From an uncultured Oscillospiraceae bacterium (GTDB lineage Bacteria; Bacillota_A; Clostridia; Oscillospirales; Oscillospiraceae), in the NCBI GenBank assembly GCA_910579155.1, contig CAJTTS010000067.1, positions 1-18,482 on the forward strand: a stretch of 18,482 bases of DNA, in the 5' to 3' direction. The position numbers were made by a program, and so were the translations under genes. The notes under the pieces are model-generated. The model was given only the letters and a program-made list of their open reading frames with translations. It was not told where the DNA came from and made no database searches. The first letter of the stretch is position 1, and each line of letters begins with the position of its first letter. This document shows positions 6,123 through 12,751 of the stretch, in pieces.

Positions 6123-7943
6123 TCAACCCTTTGCGACCCTCAGCCGCTTCATTTTTTCGATATGGTTCATCATGCGTTTTGTTTTCCGGGCGTTGTTGGA
6201 CGCTCCTTTGCGCCCATAGACAAAGTAGACCACCAGTCCGGCAATGATCATCATAATGACCGCATAGACAAAGGACACTGCGGTGGAATTGGGATCGTAA
6301 TTGTCCGTGGTCAAAGTTTTGATCGTGACGCCCAATGTGTTCACCGTGGTGGGAGCCAGAAGAACGGAAATGTCGTATTCACCCAGCGTGCCGTTGAATT
6401 CCAGCGCCCAGAGAGCCAGAATCGTGGGGATAATGATGGGCAGGAGCACGTGGATGAAGGTATAGAACCCCCCGGCCCCCAGGTTCTTGGCCGCATCTTC
6501 CAGCGAATCGTCGATGGAATAGAAAGCGGCCTTTGTCATGCGGAGGGTATAGGGGATCTTGTTCACCACATAGCCCAGAATAAGGAGATAAATCGTTCCG
6601 CCCAGCGTGGCGCCAAATACGGTCCATTGGCTGTCATTGTAGGTTTGCAGCAGTCCCACCGAGATGAGAATGGCGGGAAGGAGCCAGGGGATGAGCAGGA
6701 AGAACTCCAGGGATCTGGCAATCCGGCTCTGTTTATACTTGGTAATGATCCGGCAGGCAAACAGGATAAGGATAATCACCAGCGTCACGGAGACGATTCC
6801 CAGGAACACGCTGGTCAGCATGGGTCCATAGTTGTCTGGATTTGAGAACACCATAATATAGTTGTCCAGCGTAAAGGCATCCAGGCTCAGCGTCCCGGTG
6901 TTGATGGCCCTGGTATTGGTGAAGGAGAACAGCACGATCATGCACACCGGGGAGATATAGATAAGGAACAAAACATAGGCCAAAATATGCATTAGGACAT
7001 TAAATACAGGATTTTTGATTTTCTGCTTCACAATGCGGGTTTTGACCTTAGAGATGGACATATAGTGTCCGCGCCGCTCAATATAGTTCAGCCCCATCAG
7101 CAGCGCGAAGGAGATCAACCCCAGGAATATGGACAGCACCGAGCCGAGCGTCCTGGTATAGTCCATCTTAACAAACGTAATGACCACGGGGTTAATGGTT
7201 TGGAACTGGGTTCCGCCCACGATCAAAGGAGCGGCCATAGCGCAAAGGCCCTTGATGAAGGTCAGAATGGTGATGGAGAGATAGGAAGGAGCCAGTGTGG
7301 GAAATACCACTTTGAACAGGATACGCGATGTGCTGGCACCCATATTTCTGGCCGCCTCAATCGTTTGGTAGTCAATTTGCTGGAGGGCGTTGCGCAGAAA
7401 CACGACATGGTTGGTGGTGCAGGCGAAGGTCATGATGAACAGGACGGCCCCATATCCCTCAAACCAGTTGTGGGCCACATTGGGGAATATCGTCTGCAGA
7501 ATCTTGGTAAACATGCCAACCTCGCCGTAGAGGAACTTGAAGCCGGAGACCAAAATCATGCCTCCGTAGATCATGGTGGACATATAGCCGATCCGCAGGA
7601 TTTTTGCGCCCTTGATGTCAAAGAATTCCGTGATGAACACCACCAGCGTCCCCACCACGTTAACGGTAACACACATGGAAATGGCCAGGATGAAGGAGTT
7701 TTTGATGGCCTGCATAGCCCGCTCCGACTCCAGAATTTTCTGGATGTTTTCGCCAAGGCTGCCGCTGAACAGTACGTCAGCAAACAGATTTAGGTTGGGG
7801 TAGATGAGAAATGCAAAAATGAACCACGCGAAGAAAATGCCCTCAATCAGCAGAAAAATATTGCTCTTTTTGCTAAAAAAGCGCTTGATGCTAAACGGTT
7901 CCTTCTGCTGTAAGGTCGCCCCGCCCACGTTGGGTCCTGCCAT
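6123..7943 (-). CDS. ABC transporter permease, fused double-domain (Fbp/Afu/Phn type)
   Basis: The 606-residue membrane protein is two binding-protein-dependent permease domains in one chain. The cytoplasmic EAA loops that touch the ATPase are visible twice: EAARNMGASTSRILFKVVFP (196-215) and EDAAKNLGAGGFYTFIHVLLP starting at 482. Each half has about six membrane segments, with the halves joined near residues 285-320 by a basic linker. This fused layout and length are typical of FbpB (ferric iron), AfuB (hexose phosphate in Actinobacillus) and 2-aminoethylphosphonate permeases. Because it supplies both membrane halves, no second permease gene is needed. AGGGGG precedes the ATG by seven bases; the ATPase stop lies 32 bases upstream. 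Substrate identity cannot be read from the permease alone. Confidence 0.92.
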   Translation of the reverse strand: MAGPNVGGATLQQKEPFSIKRFFSKKSNIFLLIEGIFFAWFIFAFLIYPNLNLFADVLFSGSLGENIQKILESERAMQAIKNSFILAISMCVTVNVVGTLVVFITEFFDIKGAKILRIGYMSTMIYGGMILVSGFKFLYGEVGMFTKILQTIFPNVAHNWFEGYGAVLFIMTFACTTNHVVFLRNALQQIDYQTIEAARNMGASTSRILFKVVFPTLAPSYLSITILTFIKGLCAMAAPLIVGGTQFQTINPVVITFVKMDYTRTLGSVLSIFLGLISFALLMGLNYIERRGHYMSISKVKTRIVKQKIKNPVFNVLMHILAYVLFLIYISPVCMIVLFSFTNTRAINTGTLSLDAFTLDNYIMVFSNPDNYGPMLTSVFLGIVSVTLVIILILFACRIITKYKQSRIARSLEFFLLIPWLLPAILISVGLLQTYNDSQWTVFGATLGGTIYLLILGYVVNKIPYTLRMTKAAFYSIDDSLEDAAKNLGAGGFYTFIHVLLPIIIPTILALWALEFNGTLGEYDISVLLAPTTVNTLGVTIKTLTTDNYDPNSTAVSFVYAVIMMIIAGLVVYFVYGRKGASNNARKTKRMMNHIEKMKRLRVAKG

Positions 7944-7975
7944 TGCTGTTCCCCCTTTCCAAAATTAGTAAATGA

Positions 7976-9058
7976 TTATTTCCGTGCCACAGCAGCCTTA
8001 CCTCTGTTCTTTGGAGCGGACGGCTCCGTCTCCTCCGGCTCGGGGGTAAAGGATTGGATATCCTGGGGCCTTATGCTGAGGGTGACTTTATCGCCCACGT
8101 TATGAACCTCTACGGCGTCGTTCTTCTCAATCTCCTTGATGACGCTTCCACCTACGGCCAGGTAATATTTGATATACATACCGTAGTATTCAATGCTTTT
8201 GACGGTGGCTTCCGCCGTAAAATATTCCTGGCCCATCCTGCCCATGTGAACCTTTTCCAAGCGGATATAGTGGTGTTTCTGGGAATCCAACTTCACACCC
8301 CCGATTCCGCTCCGATTGATGGCGTCCACCAATTCGGGAGTCAGCTTGTTCACGTCACCGATGAAGTTGTTGGTGTACTCCGTGCGGGATTTGTTGTAGA
8401 TTTCATTTGGTGTGCCGATCTGATCCACCACACCCTTTTTGAACACGCAGATGTGGTCGGAGAGGGTAAGCGCCTCCTCTTGATCGTGGGTGACGTAGAC
8501 CATGGTGATACCCAGCTTCTTCTGCAGCTCCTTCAACTCCCCACGCAGCTGGACGCGCAGCTTGGCGTCCAGGTTGGAAAGAGGCTCGTCCAGGCAGAGA
8601 ATGGGCGGGTTGCTGGCCAGTGCCCGGGCAATGGCCACACGCTGCTGCTGGCCGCCGGACAGTTCGGAGACGTTTTTCACCAGCTCCACATCGGTCAAAT
8701 CCACCTTTCGGGCGCATTCGTGTACGATGTCATCAATCTCAACCTTGTTCTTTTTCTGCACCTGAAGGGAGAAGGCAATATTCTGGTAGACGGTCATGGT
8801 GGGGAAGAGGGCATAGGACTGGAAGACCATGCCGATGTTCCGCTTTTCCACGGGAATATCGGTAATGTCTTTACCGTTGATAGTGATTTTCCCGCTGGAG
8901 GGCTTGATGAAGCCCGTAATTGCCCGCAGGGTGGTGGTTTTTCCGCAGCCGGACGGCCCCAGCAGAGTAAAGAACTCGCCGTCCGGAATCTCCAGGGACA
9001 CGTCCTTCAGCGCATGGAAGTCGCCGAAGTGGACGTTCAGTTTTTCGACTTTCAGCAT
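7976..9058 (-). CDS. ABC transporter ATP-binding protein (Fbp/Pot-type importer)
   Basis: The 360-residue ATPase has Walker A GPSGCGKTT (34-42), Q-loop Gln80, signature LSGGQQQR (133-140), Walker B ILCLDEP (153-159), D-loop SNLD and the switch His191. A C-terminal regulatory region of about 120 residues (TOBE-like, with SIEYYGMYIKYYL and LSIRPQDI) follows, as in FbpC, AfuC, PotA and MalK-type proteins. It should power import through the fused permease as a homodimer. AAGGAG sits nine bases before the ATG; the binding-protein stop is 21 bases upstream, so expression is polycistronic. The tail ends in a basic, Pro/Glu-containing stretch with no recognisable domain. Confidence 0.94.
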   Translation of the reverse strand: MLKVEKLNVHFGDFHALKDVSLEIPDGEFFTLLGPSGCGKTTTLRAITGFIKPSSGKITINGKDITDIPVEKRNIGMVFQSYALFPTMTVYQNIAFSLQVQKKNKVEIDDIVHECARKVDLTDVELVKNVSELSGGQQQRVAIARALASNPPILCLDEPLSNLDAKLRVQLRGELKELQKKLGITMVYVTHDQEEALTLSDHICVFKKGVVDQIGTPNEIYNKSRTEYTNNFIGDVNKLTPELVDAINRSGIGGVKLDSQKHHYIRLEKVHMGRMGQEYFTAEATVKSIEYYGMYIKYYLAVGGSVIKEIEKNDAVEVHNVGDKVTLSIRPQDIQSFTPEPEETEPSAPKNRGKAAVARK

Positions 9059-9079
9059 CGCGCCATTCTCCTTTCCCGA

Positions 9080-10216
9080 TCACTTCATGAATTGAAGCGT
9101 GATATACTCCACCCACTCGCCCATGTGCTGCTGAGCCCACGCCCAGTCGATCTGCTGCTGGGGCAGTGCAGTATAGGTTTTGGCATCCTCGCTGGCACCG
9201 GCCTCCCAAGCCTCCTTGTTGGCCGGAGCGGTATCCCACGCCTGCGCCCAAGTGGTCTGGAACTCAGTGCCGCCGTACCAGTCCAGGAACAGGGCCGCTG
9301 TGATGGGATTCTTCGCACCCTTAATGATGCCGCAGCCGGTGATGGCATATGGAACACCCACGTCGGGAACCACATAGTCCAGCTCAACCTCATAAGTCTC
9401 GGAGTAGGACTTGATGCCGGAGGAGTACCACTGGCCGCAGTGGACAGTTTCCTGGCTTCCAGAGGTAGCGGCAATGGCGCTGATTACATCGCCCTCCGCA
9501 GACACGCCGTAGTCATACATCTTCCTGATCTGCTCCCAGCCCTCGGGGGACACGCCGTACTTGGCATCGTCAGCGTCGGACTTATAGCGGTGCAGAATGC
9601 CGCTCAGGTTAACCTGGGTTGTGCCGCCGGTGAGGGCAGACCAGCACTGGAACGACCCATGATATTGGGTGTTTTCATCCTGCCACAGGTCCAGCCAGTC
9701 ACTGGGGGCCTGATCCTTGGTCCAGGTATTCTTGTCGTATACCAGCAAAATGGCCTCCTTTGTGATGGCGTGGAAATAACCGTCCGGATCATTCAGGCCC
9801 TCGTCCACAAGATTGGCCCAGCTGGGGACATACTGCTCCAGGAGCCCCTCGTTTTTGAGATCCTGCCAGCCCATGGCATTGAGACCGCACATCACATCGG
9901 CCTGGGGATTTTTGCTCTCGGCCTTGATTTTCTCGGACATGGCGGATGCACCGCCGTTGACAATGGTGATGTTGGTGAAGCCCGCTTCCTTCGCTTTCTT
10001 GGTCCACCAGTCCGAGCGGCCGCCGGAGCCGGAGTTGGTATAGACCACCAGGGGCATTGCCTTGTATTCAGCGATCTGCTCCTCCGTCAGCCCGGAGATG
10101 TCGATTGCTTCACTGGTTACCTGACTGGGCTCAGGATCTTTTTGACCGCAGGCCGTCAGGCTCAAGAGCATCGCGCCAACCAACAGCAAGCTGGAAATAA
10201 ACTTCCATGTTTTCAT
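9080..10216 (-). CDS. Extracellular solute-binding lipoprotein B (Fbp/Afu-like)
   Basis: The 378-residue protein starts with a lipoprotein signal (MKTWKFISSLLLVGAMLLSL) and lipobox LTAC, so it is tethered outside the membrane and feeds the adjacent permease. The mature part shows the type II periplasmic-binding fold: PLVVYTNSGSG near the start, ADVMCGLNA, FHAITKEAILLVYDKN, DWLDLWQDE and a GCGIIKGAKNP hinge-side strand. These blocks are typical of the iron/hexose-phosphate/phosphonate binding-protein group. I do not see the paired tyrosines of classical ferric-binding proteins with any certainty, so iron is not favoured. It is clearly related to binding protein A at 10899-12338. GAGGAG overlaps the SurE stop and lies seven bases before the ATG. 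Confidence 0.9.
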   Translation of the reverse strand: MKTWKFISSLLLVGAMLLSLTACGQKDPEPSQVTSEAIDISGLTEEQIAEYKAMPLVVYTNSGSGGRSDWWTKKAKEAGFTNITIVNGGASAMSEKIKAESKNPQADVMCGLNAMGWQDLKNEGLLEQYVPSWANLVDEGLNDPDGYFHAITKEAILLVYDKNTWTKDQAPSDWLDLWQDENTQYHGSFQCWSALTGGTTQVNLSGILHRYKSDADDAKYGVSPEGWEQIRKMYDYGVSAEGDVISAIAATSGSQETVHCGQWYSSGIKSYSETYEVELDYVVPDVGVPYAITGCGIIKGAKNPITAALFLDWYGGTEFQTTWAQAWDTAPANKEAWEAGASEDAKTYTALPQQQIDWAWAQQHMGEWVEYITLQFMK

Positions 10217-10229
10217 TTGGTTTCTCTCC

Positions 10230-10895
10230 TCATAATAAATTTGTGAATTGCTTTAGACTCTCGCTATCTGTCAAGTCGAGCCGCAGAGGGGTAATTGTGA
10301 TGAAACCTTGATTGCGGCAAAGGTTATAGTCGTTATCCCCTTGCGCAGGCTTTGGCGTCTGTGCAACGGAGGTAAAGCGAATTTTCGCATCTGACAAATC
10401 AGGCTGGTCCGGGAAATTGACGTTGAGGCACATGGCGCTCTTCCAATCGGCGTCGCAGATCAACTGCTTCAGCAGACCGGGCAGCACGGCCCAGTAGTTT
10501 TTTCCATGCTGCCTTGCGCTGAGGGCAATGCTGCGGATCCCATACATATTGGCCTCCAGCGCGGCTCCGACCGTCCCCGAATAGACGATATCACGCCCCA
10601 AGTTGAAGCCTCCGTTTACACCGGAAACCACGAAATCAATTTCTTTTGTGACAAATTTTCTAAAAAATTTTACGCTGTCGGAGGCTGTTCCAGTATGGGT
10701 GTATATATTCTCGCCCCTGCCGCTTTTTGAAAAGTTTTCCGCCACAATGTCATATTTCTGTGTTGAGTGAGAACTGCCGCTGCGCTCCCCATCTGGGACA
10801 CAGGCAAACACGGTGCCAAAGGATTGCAGCGTGTTTTGAAGCGACAACAGGCTTTCGCTGGCAATCCCGTCATCGTTGACGATCAGGATGTTCAT
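10230..10895 (-). CDS. surE: SurE-type 5'(3')-nucleotidase/phosphatase
   Basis: The 221-residue protein keeps the SurE metal site: NDDG at 7-10 (Asp8, Asp9), Ser39 in ERSGSSHS and Asn94 in VVSGVNGGFNLG. The conserved DIVYSGTVGAALEA block follows at 102-115. SurE enzymes remove phosphate from nucleoside monophosphates and some other small phosphates. It has no signal peptide. Length is slightly below the usual 245-265, and the GTP(T)DCV loop is replaced by GTASDSV, which may alter specificity. It sits between two binding-protein genes: three bases after gene A's stop, with no clear ribosome site, so translation is likely coupled to gene A. Its usual neighbours (pcm, rpoS or housekeeping genes) are absent, so this is probably a dedicated copy for the imported compound. 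Confidence 0.9.
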   Translation of the reverse strand: MNILIVNDDGIASESLLSLQNTLQSFGTVFACVPDGERSGSSHSTQKYDIVAENFSKSGRGENIYTHTGTASDSVKFFRKFVTKEIDFVVSGVNGGFNLGRDIVYSGTVGAALEANMYGIRSIALSARQHGKNYWAVLPGLLKQLICDADWKSAMCLNVNFPDQPDLSDAKIRFTSVAQTPKPAQGDNDYNLCRNQGFITITPLRLDLTDSESLKQFTNLL

Positions 10896-10898
10896 GTG

Positions 10899-12338
10899 TC
10901 AAGCAGCGGGGACCGGATCAACAGGAGCCGGGGCGGGGCTCATGTCATTGGCGCGGGTAATCCACGCATCCAGATGCTCACAGACCAGATCCCAGTCGAT
11001 GTCCTGAGCCGGGATCGAACTGACTGTCAGCATATACTGGCGAGAGGGAATAATGCGGACAACCTGGTTCCCCTCCGCGTCAATGGCGGCGGAATAGTCC
11101 TTGTACTCGGAGCCGGAGCCGTTTTCGTCCAGCTCTTTCACATTTGTCTCGCTCCAAACGGAGGTGTTGGCAGGAATCAAGGTACGAGAGTGTTTGGACA
11201 TCTCCAAAACGGTGGAAGCAGCGCCGATGTAGTCCATAAAGAGCTGACTGGCCTCCAGATTGCTGGTGGCGCTCATAATCGCCGCACCATAGATAAAGGT
11301 GGGGACATCGGAATATTTAATAACATCCAGCCGCGCACATTTGCCAGCCGCCCAGTACCAGGCCGCCTTGTCCATGCCGTCAGAGGCATAGTCAAGGGAA
11401 ATCTGTGTGGCCGCGATATTGTTGATGTAGTCGCCGGTGGCGCAGACGTTCTTCTGCGTTTCCGCGTTGAGCCACTCCTTGCTGCGCCCGTCAATCATGG
11501 CCTGAAGCTGGTCCCAGCCCTCCTGGGTGACGCAGTCCGTGTCTGTGGCGGAGGGATCCAGGTAATTTGCCAAGAGGCCCACAAGGAAGGTCTTGTTGGC
11601 CAGATCATTCCAGTCGTTCATGTAGCGGTCCAGCTCATACTTGCCTATGTAGGCGGAGCCATCCTTCCACAGATCGGTGATGGCGGAGACGTCTGTGATC
11701 TCAATCCCGCCGAAGGTCTCCTTGTCCTTCTGCTTCTCCAGGTCGGCGGAGTCGTCCACCACGCCGGTCACGCGGTACATAGACAGAACCATATCCTTGG
11801 CGATAGCGAAATATTGGTTGTCGCCATCGTTCAAATTAGCGGCTACCTCACCGGCCCACTCCGGCACAAACTCTTTCAGCGCCGCCGCCTTTTTCAAGCC
11901 CTGGAGGCTGTAGGTGTTTAAGCCCACCACCACATCACAACCAGCGGCAGCGATGGCGGCGGAATCATTCTGGTCCTCAATTTTGAAAAACTCCGCGTTG
12001 GGGAACTTCTCCCGCACCAGGTCCTGGAAATAGTTCACTTCCTCCGCGTTGTCCCCGGAGCCCACGGTATACCCCTTGGCGGTATACTTGAAGTCCTCCG
12101 TGTAGCCGACCTTAATAGCGGCGTTGTAGAAATCCGCCAGCTGCTGTTCGGTGAACTCGCCCTTCCAGCCCGTGTCCTTCGGCTCCGGCTCTTGAACATC
12201 GGGCGTGTTCTGCTCCTGCCCACCAGACGGCTGGGCCGGTTCGGAGGAACCCGGCGCGGCACTTTGACAGGCTGCCAACATACCCAGGAGCATCGTACAG
12301 CAGAGCAGAGCCGCAAGAATGTGTGTGACTTTTTTCAT
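10899..12338 (-). CDS. Extracellular solute-binding lipoprotein A
   Basis: The 479-residue protein has a lipoprotein signal (MKKVTHILAALLCCTMLLGM) with lipobox LAAC, a Ser/Pro/Glu/Gln-rich linker to about residue 55, then a type II binding-protein fold. It shares blocks with binding protein B: DVVVGLNTYSLQGLK, a FVPEWAGEVAANLND stretch, YFAIAKDMVLSMY, TQEGWDQL and a DWDLVCEHLDAW end. It is about 100 residues longer and finishes in a proline tail (SPAPAPVDPVPAA). The ATG at 12338 is chosen for its signal peptide and the GGGAGG seven bases upstream; an upstream ATG (12440) lies before the predicted transcription start. It is the first gene of the operon. Two paralogous binding proteins may deliver different ligands to one permease, or one may act in sensing. 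Confidence 0.88.
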   Translation of the reverse strand: MKKVTHILAALLCCTMLLGMLAACQSAAPGSSEPAQPSGGQEQNTPDVQEPEPKDTGWKGEFTEQQLADFYNAAIKVGYTEDFKYTAKGYTVGSGDNAEEVNYFQDLVREKFPNAEFFKIEDQNDSAAIAAAGCDVVVGLNTYSLQGLKKAAALKEFVPEWAGEVAANLNDGDNQYFAIAKDMVLSMYRVTGVVDDSADLEKQKDKETFGGIEITDVSAITDLWKDGSAYIGKYELDRYMNDWNDLANKTFLVGLLANYLDPSATDTDCVTQEGWDQLQAMIDGRSKEWLNAETQKNVCATGDYINNIAATQISLDYASDGMDKAAWYWAAGKCARLDVIKYSDVPTFIYGAAIMSATSNLEASQLFMDYIGAASTVLEMSKHSRTLIPANTSVWSETNVKELDENGSGSEYKDYSAAIDAEGNQVVRIIPSRQYMLTVSSIPAQDIDWDLVCEHLDAWITRANDMSPAPAPVDPVPAA

Positions 12339-12395
12339 AATTACCCTCCCTTTCTTAACGCCCGAGTCGAATTTGCGTGGCTCGAGGTCATAAAA

Positions 12396-12424
12396 AGCAT
12401 AACACAGATAGTATAACGTGTCAA
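12396..12424 (-). promoter_or_regulatory. Promoter of the transport operon
   Basis: On the minus strand a perfect TTGACA (-35, 12424-12419) and TATGCT (-10, 12401-12396) are exactly 17 bases apart, with TG one base before the -10 box (extended -10). Transcription would begin near 12389, leaving a leader of about 50 bases before the ATG at 12338. The -35 box is overlapped by the 12-base operator at 12412-12423, so binding there should repress. Confidence 0.8.
12412..12423 (+). promoter_or_regulatory. Operator copy 1 (TATAACGTGTCA)
   Basis: This matches the consensus TRTAACGTNTCA shared by three sites in the divergent region. It covers the spacer and -35 box of the operon promoter, the usual position for LacI-type repression. 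The central ACGT with a CG core is typical of LacI-family operators. Confidence 0.6.
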
Positions 12425-12523
12425 TTATCTTTTTGAACAAAATGAACAGTCACCATTGTATAAAATGCCTAATTTATTGGTTATAACCCCAGTTATTATC
12501 TTTCTGTTTATTTAAAATTATAG

Positions 12524-12535
12524 TGATACGTTATA
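12524..12535 (-). promoter_or_regulatory. Operator copy 2 (TATAACGTATCA on minus strand)
   Basis: This differs from copy 1 at a single base but is in the opposite orientation, 112 bases away centre to centre. It lies in an AT-rich stretch mid-way between the two promoters and could support looping or cooperative binding by the fusion regulator. Confidence 0.55.
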
Positions 12536-12617
12536 TTTTAGTGGCACTTATTGATAAATAAACGTAGATAATCTCCCACTATTTTTACGATTCAATATCT
12601 GCTGCGCAGTGAGAAAT

Positions 12618-12629
12618 TGTAACGTTTCA
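12618..12629 (+). promoter_or_regulatory. Operator copy 3 (TGTAACGTTTCA)
   Basis: The most palindromic copy (10 of 12 positions symmetric), 94 bases from copy 2 and about 93 bases upstream of the predicted regulator transcription start. It could help autoregulation. It is two bases shorter than a CcpA cre site, so I favour the local regulator. Confidence 0.5.
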
Positions 12630-12681
12630 GAATGCGGAAGCTTCATAAGCTTTGTCGCAACATATAATTCTCGTCAAACTA

Positions 12682-12710
12682 TTGAAAAAAGCGATCTGCT
12701 CCATTATAAT
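12682..12710 (+). promoter_or_regulatory. Promoter of the LacI-SBP regulator gene
   Basis: TTGAAA (12682-12687), a 17-base spacer and a perfect TATAAT (12705-12710) predict a start near 12717. This puts the in-frame ATG at 12710 outside the transcript and supports the TTG start at 12752. Confidence 0.75.
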
Positions 12711-12751
12711 TGTATTTATACTGCGGTTTCTTACGAGAGGAGGGAGTCTCT

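Noticed and set aside
8054..10246. Very long plus-strand open frame (730 codons) across the ATPase and binding-protein B genes
   Set aside because: It is antisense to two genes with clear catalytic motifs and lipoprotein signal, has no ribosome site or domain, and such frames arise from codon bias in GC-rich genes.
9080..12338. Transporter as a plain ferric-iron uptake system
   Set aside because: The permease and ATPase fit that family, but three phosphoester-cleaving enzymes in the operon and no clear tyrosine pair in the binding proteins make a phosphorylated organic substrate more likely. Not excluded.
12517..12545. Second minus-strand promoter with TATAAT at 12522-12517
   Set aside because: The -10 box is perfect but the -35 position (GCCACT) is poor, and the promoter at 12396-12424 is much stronger.
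12618..12629. CcpA (cre) site upstream of the regulator
   Set aside because: The core resembles cre but is 12 bases, not 14, and it matches the two other local copies better.
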